Numbered from the stretch's first letter, positions 17,182 to 27,844 are shown. The stretch: 64,000 nucleotides of DNA from Actinoplanes oblitus (GCF_030252345.1 NZ_CP126980.1:8999501-9063500), one strand, 5' to 3'. Notes: a model not told the origin generated them from the letters alone. Program-made: numbers and translations.

Positions 17182-18315
17182 GTGACGTTCTCGACGCTCG
17201 CTGTGATCCTCGCCTGCCTGCTGGCCGGCGCCGCGCTGGGCTGGCTGGCCGCCCGGGCCCGCGCCGCCGCCGACATCGCCCGGCTGGAGGCGACGGTGGC
17301 CGCGGCCCGCGACGGCGAGCAGCGGCTGGAGCAGTCGATGCGGGCGCTGTCCTATGAGGCGACCGCGCAGTCGCAGGAGGCGGTGGCCCGGGCGGTCGCG
17401 CCGCTGCAGGACACCCTGCGGCGCTATGAGCAGCGGGTCGCCGAGCTGGAGCGGGACCGGGTGGACGCCTATGCGGAGCTGCGCGAGCAGGTCCGGGCGA
17501 TGGGCGCGGTCTCCACCGAGCTGCGCGGCGAGACCCGGCAGCTGGTGTCGGCGCTGCGCACCCCGCAGGTGCGCGGCCGCTGGGGCGAGCACCAGCTGCG
17601 CCGGATCGTGGAGGCGGCCGGGCTGCTGGAGCACTGCGACTTCGCCGAGCAGGTGACCGGCGAGACCGACGTCCAGGGGGTGCGGCCCGACCTGGTGGTC
17701 CGGCTGCACGGCGGCCGCACCGTGGTGGTCGACGCGAAAGCGCCGCTGGAGGGCTATCTGTCCGCGATGGAGGCGCGCGACGAGCGGGACCGCGACCTCT
17801 ATCTGGACCAGCACGCCCGGCACCTGCGGGCGCATGTGGACGCGCTCTCGGCCAAAGAGTATTGGACTGCGTTCGCGTCGAGCCCGGACTTCGTGGTGCT
17901 GTTCGTGCCGGCCGACCCGTTCCTGGACGCGGCCCTGCAGCGCGACCCGGTCCTGATGGAGTACGCGTTCCGGCGCAACGTGGTGCTGACCACCCCGGCC
18001 ACGCTGATCGCGATGCTGCGCACCGTGGCGTTCTCCTGGCGGCAGGAGACGCTGACCGGCAACGCGGTGGCGGTGCACACCCTGGCCCGGGAGCTCTACG
18101 GCCGGTTGGCCACGCTGGGCGACCACGTGGGCCGGCTCGGGGTGTCGCTGAACGGTGCGGTCAGCGCGTACAACAAGGCGGTCGGCTCGCTGGAGTCGCG
18201 GGTGCTGGTCAGCGCCCGCAAGCTCGCCGAGATGGGGGTGTCGGACGAGGAGCTGGCCCAGCCCCCGCAGATCGAGATCGCGCCGCGCCAGCCGCAGGCC
18301 CCGGAGTTCAGCTAG
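17182..18315 (+). CDS. rmuC: DNA recombination protein RmuC
   Basis: 377 residues. An N-terminal membrane helix (about 5-22), a long coiled coil (about 30-115) and the RmuC nuclease-like core with [36 protein letters not shown] and [12 protein letters not shown] are present; the last is a PD-(D/E)XK-like motif with Asp and DAK. RmuC limits DNA inversions at short repeats. The start is GTG; 17179 and 17182 are both in frame. Its 3' end overlaps that of ispH by 8 bp on the opposite strand. Confidence 0.93.
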   Translation: MTFSTLAVILACLLAGAALGWLAARARAAADIARLEATVAAARDGEQRLEQSMRALSYEATAQSQEAVARAVAPLQDTLRRYEQRVAELERDRVDAYAELREQVRAMGAVSTELRGETRQLVSALRTPQVRGRWGEHQLRRIVEAAGLLEHCDFAEQVTGETDVQGVRPDLVVRLHGGRTVVVDAKAPLEGYLSAMEARDERDRDLYLDQHARHLRAHVDALSAKEYWTAFASSPDFVVLFVPADPFLDAALQRDPVLMEYAFRRNVVLTTPATLIAMLRTVAFSWRQETLTGNAVAVHTLARELYGRLATLGDHVGRLGVSLNGAVSAYNKAVGSLESRVLVSARKLAEMGVSDEELAQPPQIEIAPRQPQAPEFS

Positions 18316-19291
18316 CCGCGGCCGCCTTGGCGGCCTCCGCCGCCTTCATGTCCTTGCGCAGCTCCTGCGGCAGGGAGAAGGTGAGCCGCTCCTCAGCCGT
18401 GGTGAACTCGGTGACCTCGCCGAAACCACGCTCCGCGAGGTGCGCGAGGACCTCCATGACCAGCTCGTCCGGCACGCTGGCGCCGGAGGAGACGCCGACC
18501 GTCGTCGCGCCGTCCAGCCACTCGTCGCGGATCTCCGAGGCGTAGTCGACCAGGTGCCCGGCCCGGGCGCCGGCACCGAGCGCCACCTCGACCAGGCGCA
18601 CCGAGTTCGACGAGTTCGTCGAGCCGACCACGATCACCACGTCGCACTCCGGCGCGATCTCCTTGATCACGTGCTGCCGGTTGGAGGTGGCGTAGCAGAT
18701 GTCGTCGCTGGGCGGCGACTGGAGCAGCGGCAGCCGGGTCTTGAGCCGGGCCACCGTCTCCATCGTCTCGTCGACCGACAGCGTGGTCTGCGACAGCCAC
18801 ACCACCTTGGCCGGGTCGCGGACCACCACGTTGTCCACGTCGTCGGGGCCGTCGACCAGCTGGATGTGCGCGGGCGCCTCACCGGACGTACCGATGACCT
18901 CCTCGTGCCCCTCGTGACCGATCAGCAGGATGTCGTAGTCCTCGGCGGCGAACCGTTTCGCCTCGTGGTGCACCTTGGTGACCAGCGGGCAGGTCGCGTC
19001 GATCGCCTTCAGGCTGCGCTCGCGGGCCTGCTCGTGCACCTCGGGCGCGACGCCGTGCGCGGAGAACACCACGGTGGCGCCCTCCGGCACCTCGTAGTTC
19101 TCCTCCACGAAGATCGCGCCGCGGGCCTCGAGCGTGCTGACCACGTGCTTGTTGTGCACGATCTGCTTGCGCACGTAGACCGGGGCGCCGTACAGCTTCA
19201 GCGCCTCCTCGACGGTCTGCACGGCGCGGTCGACACCGGCGCAGTAGCCACGCGGCTTGGCGAGCAACACCCGCTTACGAGGTTCAGTCAC
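18308..19291 (-). CDS. ispH: 4-hydroxy-3-methylbut-2-enyl diphosphate reductase
   Basis: 327 residues, normal for IspH/Lyt[21 protein letters not shown] and [11 protein letters not shown] hold the three Cys ligands of the iron-sulfur cluster; [10 protein letters not shown] and [10 protein letters not shown] bind substrate. It makes IPP and DMAPP in the last step of the MEP pathway, feeding the decaprenyl phosphate route that also uses uppS here. The start is GTG with TACCAT 6 nt upstream (reverse strand 19298-19303), leaderless-like. Confidence 0.97.
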   Translation of the reverse strand: MTEPRKRVLLAKPRGYCAGVDRAVQTVEEALKLYGAPVYVRKQIVHNKHVVSTLEARGAIFVEENYEVPEGATVVFSAHGVAPEVHEQARERSLKAIDATCPLVTKVHHEAKRFAAEDYDILLIGHEGHEEVIGTSGEAPAHIQLVDGPDDVDNVVVRDPAKVVWLSQTTLSVDETMETVARLKTRLPLLQSPPSDDICYATSNRQHVIKEIAPECDVVIVVGSTNSSNSVRLVEVALGAGARAGHLVDYASEIRDEWLDGATTVGVSSGASVPDELVMEVLAHLAERGFGEVTEFTTAEERLTFSLPQELRKDMKAAEAAKAAAAS

Positions 19292-19297
19292 CCGGCC

Positions 19298-19441
19298 ATG
19301 GTACGTGCCCCGTTCCGCCCGCCGCCCGTCTGCGACCAGTGCCACAACCCGCCCGCGAGCGCCGCCGCCACCCACGGCCTGCCGCGCGGTCACCGGTTCG
19401 TCCAGGATCTTTCGGTACGCCCGGCCGGGCGCACCCGGTGA
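19298..19441 (+). CDS. Possible 47-residue CXXC/His protein
   Basis: ATG at 19298, divergent from ispH. The reading contains [11 protein letters not shown] and [10 protein letters not shown], a plausible single zinc site, and ends in a basic tail. There is no clear ribosome binding site or family. It may be chance in GC-rich DNA. Confidence 0.3.
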   Translation: MVRAPFRPPPVCDQCHNPPASAAATHGLPRGHRFVQDLSVRPAGRTR

Positions 19442-19495
19442 CCGAATGATCCGTTTCCGCCCGTAACGGGGATTACCGGCGGAATAATCGTGATC

Positions 19496-20104
19496 ATGAG
19501 TGCCGACCGGGACGACGGGTGGCCCCCGATCTCCACGGTGCTGCGGGTGATGGCCGGCTGGTTCCTGTTCGGCATCGGGCTGCTCGACCTGGCGTGCGGC
19601 GGGGACGGGCCGGCGTACCTGGTGTTCCACGTGACGGTGACGCTCGGCGGGATGATGCTGCTGGCCCTGCACCGGGTCCGGCCGAACCGGGCCGGGTACC
19701 TGATCGCCGCCGTCGCCGGGGTGGCCGGGCTCGGGCTGAGCCTGCTCCCGGTCACCGACCGGTGCTGCCTGGCCGGGTATCCGGAGCGGCGCGGCTATCC
19801 GTACCCGTTCCTCGGCACCGGCGGCGGGGTGCACGCCGAGCCCCGCTACCTCGCCTACGACCTGGTGTTCTGGCTGTGCGCCGGGGCGCTGGCCCTGCTC
19901 GCGGTACGTCTGGTCGAGCGCTCCCTGCCGGAGCGCCGCACCCCGGTGGACCTGACCGATTACGTCGGCCGGCACATGCAGGCGCCGGCCGCGCCGGGCG
20001 AGACCGGCCGGTACCCGGCGGCCGGCGACCCGGGCCGGCACGCGGAGGCACACGCGTACGTGGCGCAGCATCGGGCGGACGAAAATGTCGGTGGGCTGAC
20101 CTAG
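19496..20104 (+). CDS. Four-helix membrane protein, unknown function
   Basis: 202 residues with four predicted transmembrane helices (about 14-34, 42-60, 66-86, 123-145). Several Cys residues sit in the loops ([19 protein letters not shown]), and a hydrophilic C-terminal tail of ~50 residues follows. An in-frame GTG two codons upstream is the alternative start. No family recognised. It precedes xseA by 9 bp but xseA has its own -10. Confidence 0.65.
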   Translation: MSADRDDGWPPISTVLRVMAGWFLFGIGLLDLACGGDGPAYLVFHVTVTLGGMMLLALHRVRPNRAGYLIAAVAGVAGLGLSLLPVTDRCCLAGYPERRGYPYPFLGTGGGVHAEPRYLAYDLVFWLCAGALALLAVRLVERSLPERRTPVDLTDYVGRHMQAPAAPGETGRYPAAGDPGRHAEAHAYVAQHRADENVGGLT

Positions 20105-20113
20105 TCTGGCCGG

Positions 20114-21358
20114 GTGACTGAGACCCAGGCCGCCGCCGGACCACCGAAAAGCTCCGCCGAGGAGCCGTGGCCGGTGCGCGTGGTCAGTCAGAAACTCGGC
20201 GCCTGGATCAGCAAGCTCGGCTGGGTCTGGGTGGACGGGCAGGTGGCCCAGATCAGCCGCCGGGCCGGCTCCGGGGTGGTCTTCCTGACCCTGCGCGACC
20301 CGTCCGCCGACCTGAGCCTGACCGTCACCGTGCACCGTGACGTGCTGGAGACGGGCGCGCCCGAGCTGTCCGAGGGCGCCCGGGTGACGATGCACGCCAA
20401 GCCGGAGTTCTACCCGGCCCGCGGCACGCTGAGCCTGCGCGCCGACGAGATCCGCCAGGTCGGGCTCGGCGAGCTGCTGGCCCGGCTGGAGCGGCTGAAA
20501 AAGCTGCTGGCCGCCGAGGGCCTGTTCGCCCGGGAGCGCAAGCGGCGGCTGCCGTTCCTGCCCACCCGCATCGGCCTGATCACCGGGCAGAACACCGCCG
20601 CCGAGCGCGACGTGCTGATGAATGTGCGGCGCCGCTGGCCGGCCGCCCAGTTCCGGGTCGCGCACGCCACCGTGCAGGGACCGAACGCGGTGCCCCAGAT
20701 CGTCAACGCGCTCAAGGTGCTCGACGACGACGAGACGGTCGACGTGATCGTGATCGCCCGGGGCGGCGGCAGCGTGGAGGACCTGCTGCCGTTCTCCGAC
20801 GAGGGGCTGTGCCGGGCGGTGTTCGCCGCGCGCACCCCGGTGGTCAGCGCGATCGGTCACGAGACCGACACCCCGCTGCTGGACTACGTCGCCGACCTGC
20901 GCGCCTCCACCCCGACCGACGCGGCCAAGCGGATCGTCCCGGACCTGACCGACGAGCTGCGGCTGATCGGGCAGGCCCGGCAGCGGCTGGACCGCGCGGT
21001 GCTCACCATGATCGACCGGGAGGAGCACCGGATCGAGGCGTGGCGGTCCCGGCCGGTGCTGGCCCGGCCGGAGACACTGCTGGAGCAGCGCGCCGACGAG
21101 GTGATCGCGTTGCGCGACCGGGCTGGGCGCAGCCTGGAGCACCGGGTGCGCCGGGCCGACGACGAGCTGCGGCACACCCTGGCCCGGCTGCGCGCGCTGT
21201 CGCCGCTGGCCACCCTGCAGCGGGGTTATGCGATCGTGCAGCGCGGCGACGGGCACGTGGTGCGCGCGTCGGCCGAGGTGGGCGAGGGGGACCCGGTGCG
21301 GGTCCGGCTGGCCGAGGGTTCGGTGACCGCGGTGGTCACGGCGGGAGAGGGCGCATGA
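20114..21358 (+). CDS. xseA: Exodeoxyribonuclease VII large subunit
   Basis: 414 residues. An N-terminal OB-fold ([24 protein letters not shown]) precedes the catalytic domain with [35 protein letters not shown] and [24 protein letters not shown], then a coiled coil. With XseB it degrades single-stranded DNA from both ends. GTG start preceded by TAGTCT (20102-20107) at 6 nt. The stop overlaps the start of xseB (ATGA), so the subunits are translationally coupled. Confidence 0.97.
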   Translation: MTETQAAAGPPKSSAEEPWPVRVVSQKLGAWISKLGWVWVDGQVAQISRRAGSGVVFLTLRDPSADLSLTVTVHRDVLETGAPELSEGARVTMHAKPEFYPARGTLSLRADEIRQVGLGELLARLERLKKLLAAEGLFARERKRRLPFLPTRIGLITGQNTAAERDVLMNVRRRWPAAQFRVAHATVQGPNAVPQIVNALKVLDDDETVDVIVIARGGGSVEDLLPFSDEGLCRAVFAARTPVVSAIGHETDTPLLDYVADLRASTPTDAAKRIVPDLTDELRLIGQARQRLDRAVLTMIDREEHRIEAWRSRPVLARPETLLEQRADEVIALRDRAGRSLEHRVRRADDELRHTLARLRALSPLATLQRGYAIVQRGDGHVVRASAEVGEGDPVRVRLAEGSVTAVVTAGEGA

Positions 21359-21558
21359 GCGACGAGAGTCTGAGCTACGAGCAGGCACGCACCGAGCTGG
21401 CCGAGGTGGTGTCCCGGCTCGAGCAGGGCGGCGGCAGCCTGGAGGAGTCCCTGGCCCTGTGGGAGCGCGGCGAGAAACTCGCCGACGTCTGCCAGCGCTG
21501 GCTGGACGGCGCCCGCGAGCGCATCGACGCGGCCCGCGCCGCCCGCACCGCCGACTGA
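21355..21558 (+). CDS. xseB: Exodeoxyribonuclease VII small subunit
   Basis: 67 residues. [36 protein letters not shown] is the diagnostic block (about 7-42). XseB subunits assemble along the XseA coiled coil to form the holoenzyme. Starts within the last codon of xseA. Confidence 0.97.
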   Translation: MSDESLSYEQARTELAEVVSRLEQGGGSLEESLALWERGEKLADVCQRWLDGARERIDAARAARTAD

Positions 21559-21669
21559 GGCCGCCCGCACCGCCGGCTGATCCCGCCCGCCCCGCCGCAC
21601 AACCGCGACTACAGCGCCGCGCAAGTGGCACGCCCCGATGACCGCCGCGCCGGGACGCGGGGCCGCCGG

Positions 21670-22239
21670 TCACCTCAGGGAGGCGGCGAGCTTTTCGAGG
21701 TTCGCTTCGGAGGACTTGCCAACGATCAGGACGGTGCGGTCACCCTCGGTGAGGATCAGTGCGGTCTCGCCGGGGCGGCCGGAATAGACCATCCACGCGT
21801 GCGCGTCGGTGCGGAAGGCGCCGGTCCGCTTGCCCTCCCGGCCGACCTCGGCCGGGACCAGGGTGTCCGCCGGGACGGTGCTCTCCACCAGCTGGACCGG
21901 GTCGTCGGCCGGGTCGACGTAACCGATGCGCAGGGTGGCCCCGCCGCTCTCCCGTTTGAAGGTGGCCGCCGAGACCCGCCAGTCGTCGCCGAGGCCGGTC
22001 GGCTTCAGCACGGTGAACTCCTTCGACGCGACCTCGATCGAGGAGCCCGGGTCGACGGTCAGGGGTTCGTCACCGCTGAGCACCACCCGGTAGAAGACGA
22101 GCAGCAGCGCGATCGGCACGATCAGCACCAACAGTGACAGCGCCATGTCGCGCGGTGACCGGCCTTCCCGCTTGGTCAGGCGCGGCTGGGCGGGTGCGGT
22201 CTCGGTAGCAGCGGGTTCCACGTGGCCATTGTCGCCCAT
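21670..22239 (-). CDS. DUF4245-type membrane-anchored protein
   Basis: 189 residues. A polar cytoplasmic N terminus (~30 residues), one transmembrane helix (about 33-53: [19 protein letters not shown]), then an extracytoplasmic domain with [22 protein letters not shown] and [21 protein letters not shown]. This matches the actinobacterial DUF4245 layout, often found beside glpX as here (divergent). Function is unknown. Confidence 0.8.
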   Translation of the reverse strand: MGDNGHVEPAATETAPAQPRLTKREGRSPRDMALSLLVLIVPIALLLVFYRVVLSGDEPLTVDPGSSIEVASKEFTVLKPTGLGDDWRVSAATFKRESGGATLRIGYVDPADDPVQLVESTVPADTLVPAEVGREGKRTGAFRTDAHAWMVYSGRPGETALILTEGDRTVLIVGKSSEANLEKLAASLR

Positions 22240-22272
22240 GTCAACGAACCCGGGTCCGGCACGTCCAGGCCA

Positions 22273-22371
22273 GCGGCCACCACCGACGACCGCTCCACAC
22301 AACTTCAGCACGCCCGCACCGGCGGCCACCACCGACGACCGCTCGACGGAACTTCGGCACGCCCGGACCGG
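22273..22371. repeat. 49-bp direct repeat, two copies
   Basis: Copies start at 22273 and 22322 (GCGGCCACCACCGACGACCG...), with only a few differences per 49 bp, and a third start is hinted by GTGGTCAC at 22371. It lies in the divergent promoter region of the DUF4245 gene and glpX. Confidence 0.75.
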
Positions 22372-22469
22372 TGGTCACTGTTAACCATGTCGCTGAACCG
22401 GGACTTGGCACGTTCGAGATGCCAGGATCGGGGGATCCACCAGCCCCGCAACGATGCGAGGAGGCCGAC

Positions 22470-23510
22470 ATGCCTGCCCGGGTTCCCCAGGATCTCGACC
22501 GCAACATCGCCCTTGACCTGGTCCGCGTGACCGAGGCGGCCGCCATGGCGGCCGGCCGCTGGGTCGGCCGCGGCGACAAGAACGGCGGTGACGGTGCCGC
22601 CGTCGACGCCATGCGCAAGCTCATCAACTCGATCCAGATGCGTGGCGTCGTGGTGATCGGCGAGGGTGAGAAAGACGAAGCGCCGATGCTCTTCAACGGG
22701 GAGCGGGTCGGCGACGGCACCGGCCCGGAGGTGGACGTCGCCGTCGACCCGGTCGACGGCACCACCCTGATGAGCAAGGGCATGCCCGGCGCTGTCGCGG
22801 TGCTCGCGGTCGCCGAGCGCGGGGCGATGTTCGACCCCTCCGCGGTCTTCTACATGGACAAGATCGCGGTTGGCCCGGACTGTGCCGACGTGATCGACAT
22901 CAACGCCGGCACGGCGGAGAACCTGCGCCGGATCGCCAAGGCGAAACGGTCCAGCGTCTCCGACGTGACCGTCTGCATCCTGGACCGGCCGCGGCACGCG
23001 AAACTGGTCGAGGAGGTCCGGCAGGCCGGGGCGAACATCAAGTTCATCTCGGACGGCGACATCGCCGGGGCGATCTCGGCGGCTCGGGCGGAGTCCGACG
23101 TCGACGTGCTGATGGGCATCGGCGGGACGCCCGAGGGCATCACCGCGGCCTGCGCGATCAAGTGTCTCGGCGGCATGATCCAGGCGAAGCTGTGGCCGCG
23201 CGACGAGGCCGAGCGGCAGAAGGCGATCGACGGCGGGCACGACCTGGACCGGGTGCTCACCACCGACGACCTGGTCACCGGGGACAACTGCTTCTTCGTG
23301 GCGACCGGTGTCACCTCGGGCGACCTGCTCAAGGGGGTGCGGTACCGCGCGGGCGGCGCGCACACCCAGTCGATAGTGATGCGCTCGAAGAGCGGCACGA
23401 TCCGGGTGATCGACTCTTACCACCGCCTGGAGAAACTGGCGCTCTACTCGGCTGTCGACTTCGACGGGCACCTGCCCACCGTGCCGATGGGCGACGACCC
23501 GATCATCTGA
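22470..23510 (+). CDS. glpX: Fructose-1,6-bisphosphatase class II
   Basis: 346 residues. [25 protein letters not shown] and [12 protein letters not shown] are the metal- and substrate-binding blocks of the GlpX lithium-sensitive phosphatase superfamily. It carries out the committed dephosphorylation of gluconeogenesis, complementing pckG elsewhere in the window. The ATG is fixed by a GAGGAGG ribosome binding site (22458-22464) with 5-nt spacing, so unlike many neighbours this mRNA has a leader. A strong hairpin follows. Confidence 0.97.
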   Translation: MPARVPQDLDRNIALDLVRVTEAAAMAAGRWVGRGDKNGGDGAAVDAMRKLINSIQMRGVVVIGEGEKDEAPMLFNGERVGDGTGPEVDVAVDPVDGTTLMSKGMPGAVAVLAVAERGAMFDPSAVFYMDKIAVGPDCADVIDINAGTAENLRRIAKAKRSSVSDVTVCILDRPRHAKLVEEVRQAGANIKFISDGDIAGAISAARAESDVDVLMGIGGTPEGITAACAIKCLGGMIQAKLWPRDEAERQKAIDGGHDLDRVLTTDDLVTGDNCFFVATGVTSGDLLKGVRYRAGGAHTQSIVMRSKSGTIRVIDSYHRLEKLALYSAVDFDGHLPTVPMGDDPII

Positions 23511-23524
23511 CCCGGCTTCCCGGC

Positions 23525-23565
23525 GAGCGCGGCGACGGCCCGGCCACCGGACCGTCGCCGCGCTC
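23525..23565 (+). terminator. Hairpin terminator after glpX
   Basis: 14-bp perfect stem: GAGCGCGGCGACGG (23525-23538) pairs with 23552-23565, loop 13 nt. Confidence 0.75.
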
Positions 23566-23633
23566 CGGGACGCACCCGGACCGGGCACCGGAGCGCCGCC
23601 GCGCTCCGGGACGCCCCCGAACCGGGCACCGGA
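23556..23633. repeat. 41-bp direct repeat beyond glpX terminator
   Basis: CGCCGCGCTCCGGGACGC begins copies at 23556 and 23597; about 35 of the next 37 bases agree. The first copy includes the right arm of the terminator hairpin. Confidence 0.65.
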
Positions 23634-23738
23634 CCGGCCGGTCATGGCGAGCGGAGACGGCGTGCGTGACGGGTGACCGAACCCGGCGAACGCTGTTTCC
23701 GCGCACGTGTGCACAGTGGAGACGAGCACGTCGCCGGA

Positions 23739-24350
23739 TCAGCGGCGCCGGAACAGGAAGGCGGCCACGAAGCCGCCGACCAGGCCGAGCAGGTGACCCT
23801 GCCAGGAGACGGCGCGGTCGGTCGGGAGGATGTTGTAGATCTGGTACCAGTAGAGCAGGCCGATGAAGGCGGCCACCGCCAGGTTCCACCAGCTGCGCTC
23901 GACCAGGCCACGGCCGACGAGCAGGCCGAGGTAACCGAAGATGACGCCGCTGGCGCCGACCACCACGGTGCCCGGGTCGCCGATGAACCAGACACCGATC
24001 CCGCTGATCAGCATGATGGTCAGCGTCGACCAGATGAACCGGCGCCCACCGCCGGCCAGCGCGAACGTGCCGACCAGGATGAGCGGCACCGCGTTGCCGT
24101 AGAGGTGGTCCCAGCCCGCGTGCAGGAACGGGCTGAACAGCACGCCGTCCAGGCCGTCGAGGTGGTGCGGGAGGATGCCGCCGGCCAGGTCCAGGGTGCC
24201 GGACCCGATGGCGACGTCGAGTGCCTCGATGAGGAACAGGATCGGGATGATCGCGCACATGGTGACGAACGCGCGACCCAGGGAGGCGTAGAAAGCCTCG
24301 GTGCCGAACTTCGCAGCCGTGTCGGCGCGCGTCTCGGGGGCCCAACTCAT
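23739..24350 (-). CDS. Rhomboid-family intramembrane serine protease
   Basis: 203 residues, six hydrophobic helices. HAGWDHLYGNAV (L1/helix 2 with Asn), VVVGASGVIFGYLG (catalytic Ser in GASG) and AVSWQGHLLGLVGG (catalytic His) give the full Ser-His dyad. It cleaves membrane substrates; the natural target is unknown. The ATG at 24350 has a GAGAG ribosome binding site. Confidence 0.9.
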   Translation of the reverse strand: MSWAPETRADTAAKFGTEAFYASLGRAFVTMCAIIPILFLIEALDVAIGSGTLDLAGGILPHHLDGLDGVLFSPFLHAGWDHLYGNAVPLILVGTFALAGGGRRFIWSTLTIMLISGIGVWFIGDPGTVVVGASGVIFGYLGLLVGRGLVERSWWNLAVAAFIGLLYWYQIYNILPTDRAVSWQGHLLGLVGGFVAAFLFRRR

Positions 24351-24418
24351 CTCTCGATGCTCGCAGGTGGCCGCACCCCCGGCCAGTCGACGGCGGGACC
24401 GGCCGCGCGGGTGACGGG

Positions 24419-25198
24419 TCAGGACAGCTTGCGGGTGGCGGCCAGGATCGCGGTACGGAACCTGGAGATCTGCGTGTAGACCCCGGGATACGCGTCCCGG
24501 GCGCAGCCCAGTCCCCAGCTCACGATGCCGACCTGGGCCCACCGCCCGTCCCGGCCGCGCCGCACCATCGGGCCGCCGGAGTCACCCTGGCAGGTGTCCA
24601 CCCCGTGCCGCCCGGCGCAGATCGAGTCCGTGGTGACCAGGGTGACCTTCGCCGCGAGGTAGGACTTCGCGCACGCGGCGTCCGGGATGGTCGGCACCGT
24701 CGCGTAGTGCAGCTTGCGTTCCTGCCGCAGCGAGCCCTCCCGGGTCTGCCCCCAGCCCATCACGGTGACGTCGCCGTGGTCGCTGCTCGCGTCCGGGACC
24801 AGGGCGAGGGTGGGCAGGGTGAGCACCCGGTCGAGTTTGATCACGGCCCAGTCGTCGCCGCGGGTCTCGGTCTGGAAGCCGGGGGCGCGGATCACCTCGA
24901 GCGAGTGCGCGGTGACCGCGTTCCTCGCCTTCAGGTCGGTCACCCCGGCGGTCACCGTGATGTTCCTGGCCGGCCCGGTGCCGTCGACGCAGTGGCCGGC
25001 GGTGAGCACCACCCGGGGCGCGGTCAGCGCCCCGCCGCAGCCCATCGAGAGGCGGACCACCCAGGGGAACTCGCCGGCCTTGGCGACGTTACCGCCGACC
25101 ACCTCGAGAACCGGCCGGCCGCTCGCGTCCGCGGCACCCGGCGCGATCGCCACCGCGACGGCGACAGCCAGCACGAGCGAAGCGACATTCCGGACCAT
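24419..25198 (-). CDS. Secreted trypsin-like serine protease (S1)
   Basis: 259 residues. Signal peptide (about 1-26), then VVGGNVAKAGEFPWVV, LTAGHC (His), DDWAVIKL (Asp) and DTCQGDSGGPMV (Ser). Six Cys residues fit the usual disulfides. The Asp before the GDSGG region (HGVDTCQGD) predicts trypsin-like Arg/Lys specificity. A short prosegment lies between signal and VVGG. Confidence 0.92.
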   Translation of the reverse strand: MVRNVASLVLAVAVAVAIAPGAADASGRPVLEVVGGNVAKAGEFPWVVRLSMGCGGALTAPRVVLTAGHCVDGTGPARNITVTAGVTDLKARNAVTAHSLEVIRAPGFQTETRGDDWAVIKLDRVLTLPTLALVPDASSDHGDVTVMGWGQTREGSLRQERKLHYATVPTIPDAACAKSYLAAKVTLVTTDSICAGRHGVDTCQGDSGGPMVRRGRDGRWAQVGIVSWGLGCARDAYPGVYTQISRFRTAILAATRKLS

Positions 25199-25261
25199 AT
25201 GGACATTTGATCACAGCAAAAAGGACCGCACGGCATGCCGCGCGGCCCTTGCTGCCGGGTC

Positions 25262-25963
25262 TTAGTACCAGCCGACGCTCTCGGAGTGGTTCCAGGCGCC
25301 GCAGGGAGTGTCGTAGCGGCCCTCGATGTACCCCAGGCCCCACTTGATCTGGGTGGCCGGGTTGGTCTTCCAGTCGTCCGCGACCGAGGCCATCTTGCTG
25401 CCGGGCAGCGCCTGCGGGATCCCGTACGCCCCGGAGCCGCTGTTGGTGGCCTTGTAGTTCCAGCCGCTCTCCCGGTCCCAGAGTTTCTCCAGGCAGGGGA
25501 ACTGGTCGATCTTGAAGCCGGCGTCCAGCATCAGCGCGCAGCCGGTCTTCTTCGCGCCCGAGTACTCGCTGCAGGAGGACGGGACCGGCCCGGTGTACGC
25601 GACCGGCCCACCCGACTCCTCGGCCTTCTTCTCCGCGGCGGCCTTCTCCTCGGCCGCCTTCGCGGCGATCGCCTTCTTCTCCAGCGTGTGCGCCTTGGTC
25701 GCGGCGGCCTTGGCCTCGACCGCGGCCTTCGCGGCGGCGGCATCCTCCGCTGTGGTGCGGTAGGCGCGGGCCGCGGCGTGCTGCGCCTGGCGGGTCTTCA
25801 GCAGCTGCAGCTCTTCGGCGTCGGCCTGCATGACCAGCTGCGACTGAGCGCTCTGCCGCTGATCGTCGCGGTCCTGTCCGAGGTACACACCGCCGCCGAG
25901 ACCCGCCACCAGCAGACCGACAGACGCCGTGCGAACTCCGAGCCGGCTCCAGAGCCGATTCAC
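25262..25963 (-). CDS. Secreted lytic-transglycosylase-like peptidoglycan hydrolase
   Basis: 233 residues from GTG 25963. An N-terminal export/anchor helix (about 10-28), an Ala/Lys/Glu coiled coil (about 35-130), and a C-terminal lysozyme-like domain make up the protein: LWDRESGWNYKATN has the catalytic Glu, then SGAYGIPQALPGSKM and WGLGYIEGRYDTPCGAWNH. Such proteins cut peptidoglycan glycan strands. A 14-bp stem-loop (26078-26146) lies in its 5' region, separating it from phoH and possibly controlling it. Confidence 0.85.
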   Translation of the reverse strand: MNRLWSRLGVRTASVGLLVAGLGGGVYLGQDRDDQRQSAQSQLVMQADAEELQLLKTRQAQHAAARAYRTTAEDAAAAKAAVEAKAAATKAHTLEKKAIAAKAAEEKAAAEKKAEESGGPVAYTGPVPSSCSEYSGAKKTGCALMLDAGFKIDQFPCLEKLWDRESGWNYKATNSGSGAYGIPQALPGSKMASVADDWKTNPATQIKWGLGYIEGRYDTPCGAWNHSESVGWY

Positions 25964-26077
25964 GAAGGATCCCTTCGTCGGGGGCAAGAACGGGCACCTC
26001 GACGACGCGATCGTCAACGTCCACCACCGCACGGTGCCCGCCAGACACCATGGCGCAGGGTGACGGGGATGTGAAAT

Positions 26078-26146
26078 GCCAGCGCGGATCTGTGATTTTA
26101 GTCACCGACTTTTTTACTACATTCGGGACAAAAGATCCGCGCTGGC
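26078..26146. other. Long perfect stem-loop with A/T-rich 41-nt loop
   Basis: GCCAGCGCGGATCT (26078-26091) pairs exactly with 26133-26146. The loop is unusually A/T-rich for this genome and contains a T6 run. It sits 7 nt past the phoH stop and upstream of the peptidoglycan-hydrolase gene, so it could be the phoH terminator, an attenuator, or an RNA element. Confidence 0.6.
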
Positions 26147-26152
26147 GTCACC

Positions 26153-27571
26153 TCACAGGGGAATGTCCTCCAGTAGGTCGGTAACCACCTCGGCGATCGG
26201 TGACCGCTCCGAACGGGTGAGGGTGACGTGGGCGAAGATCGGATGCCCCTTCAGCGCCTCGATCACCGCGGTCACCCCGTCGTGCCGGCCGACCCGCAGA
26301 TTGTCCCGCTGGGCCACGTCGTGGGTGAGCACCACCCGCGAGCCCTGGCCGATCCGGGACAGCACGGTGAGCAGCACGTTGCGTTCCAGCGACTGCGCCT
26401 CGTCGACGATCACGAACGCGTCGTGCAGGCTGCGGCCGCGGATGTGGGTCAGCGGCAGCACCTCGAGCATGCCGCGCGCCAGGACCTCCTCGACCACGTT
26501 GGCGTGCACCACGGCGCCGAGCGTGTCGAAGACCGCCTGCGCCCAGGGCGACATCTTCTCCGCCTCGCTGCCGGGCAGGTAGCCGAGCTCCTGGCCGCCG
26601 ACCGCGTAGAGCGGACGGAACACCACCACCTTCTTGTGGCGGTTGCGCTCCATGGTGGCCTCCAGGCCGGCGCAGAGCGCCAGCGCGGATTTGCCGGTGC
26701 CGGCCTTGCCACCCAGCGACACGATGCCGATCTGCTCGTCGAGCAGGATGTCCAGCGCCACCCGCTGCTCGGCGGACCGGCCGCGCAGGCCGAAGGCGTC
26801 CCGGTCGCCGCGGACCAGCTTCACCGTCTTGTCCGGGGTGACCCGGCCCAGCGCCGAGCCGCGCGACGAGTGGATCACCAGGCCGGTGTGGCAGGGCAGG
26901 TTCTCCGCCGCCTCGGCCGCCAGCTCCTCGCCGCCGTAGAGCGCGCTCACCTCGTCCTCGCCGAGCTCCAGGTCGGCCATGCCGGTCCAGGTGGGATCGC
27001 TGGCCTGGCCGTGCCGGTACTCGTCGGCGGTCAGGCCGACCGAGGCGGCCTTGACCCGCAGCGGCATGTCCTTGCTGACCAGTGTGACGTCCCGGCCCTC
27101 GGCGGCCAGCCCGAGCGCCACCGACAGGATCCGGGTGTCGTTCGAGTCGTTGCGGAAGCCGTGCGGGAGCACGCTCTGGTCCGCGTGGTTGAGCTCGACC
27201 CGCAGCGTGCCGCCCTCGTCGTTGCAGAGCACCGGCTGGTCCAGGCGACCGTGCTTGATCCGCAGCTCGTCCAGCATCCGCAGGGACTGCCTGGCGAACC
27301 AGCCGAGCTCGGGGTGGTGACGTTTGCCCTCCAGTTCGGAGATGACCACGAGGGGCACGATCACCTCGTGGTCGGTGAACCGGCGGAACGCCGCCGGGTC
27401 GGACAGCAGGACCGAGGTGTCCAGGACGAAGACCTTGCCAGCGGGGGCGGGCTCGGCGTCGGCGTGCCGGTCGCGCACCCTGCGTCGGGTGGCGGTGGCA
27501 CGGGTCTTGGTCACCTTGTCGGCCGGGTCGGATGAGGGGGCGACACCGGCATCGGTACGGCGAGATGTCAC
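26153..27571 (-). CDS. phoH: PhoH-family protein with N-terminal PIN domain
   Basis: 472 residues. The PIN domain (about 45-175: [38 protein letters not shown]) is followed by the PhoH ATPase (about 230-465: [13 protein letters not shown]alker [16 protein letters not shown]alker B). PhoH2-type PIN-PhoH proteins are reported to have RNA unwinding and RNase activity in mycobacteria. The start is GTG 27571 with GGAG 7 nt upstream; the first 40 residues are low-complexity. Confidence 0.93.
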   Translation of the reverse strand: MTSRRTDAGVAPSSDPADKVTKTRATATRRRVRDRHADAEPAPAGKVFVLDTSVLLSDPAAFRRFTDHEVIVPLVVISELEGKRHHPELGWFARQSLRMLDELRIKHGRLDQPVLCNDEGGTLRVELNHADQSVLPHGFRNDSNDTRILSVALGLAAEGRDVTLVSKDMPLRVKAASVGLTADEYRHGQASDPTWTGMADLELGEDEVSALYGGEELAAEAAENLPCHTGLVIHSSRGSALGRVTPDKTVKLVRGDRDAFGLRGRSAEQRVALDILLDEQIGIVSLGGKAGTGKSALALCAGLEATMERNRHKKVVVFRPLYAVGGQELGYLPGSEAEKMSPWAQAVFDTLGAVVHANVVEEVLARGMLEVLPLTHIRGRSLHDAFVIVDEAQSLERNVLLTVLSRIGQGSRVVLTHDVAQRDNLRVGRHDGVTAVIEALKGHPIFAHVTLTRSERSPIAEVVTDLLEDIPL

Positions 27572-27844
27572 AGGCCTGCTCCAGCGGGCGTGCAACCCGC
27601 CACCCGCGGTCCGCCACCTCCGGCCGCCGGCACATGCACAGGGTCGGATTGCGGGCCCTGTGGCGCAAGTTGTCGCAGGTCCGGGCCGGCCGGCTGGCTC
27701 GGGATGACCCCGTGCCATGACTCAAACGCTAGCGGTCAACAGCCTCTCGCGGTAGTGCGCAAAATCGGGCACCCCCGGGTGACGCTCGCCCCAAGCGAAT
27801 TCCGCCTGGCATAAAAGAGGACCTTCCGCGGGTAGTCTGACGTC

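Noticed and set aside
18308..21673. 1121-codon minus-strand frame
   Set aside because: Only its last part (19291 to 18308) is real, as ispH; the rest is antisense to xseA and xseB.
25964..26150. c-di-AMP (ydaO-type) riboswitch upstream of the peptidoglycan hydrolase
   Set aside because: Such switches precede wall-hydrolase genes in actinobacteria, but I could not find the conserved ydaO core; only the simple stem-loop is supported.
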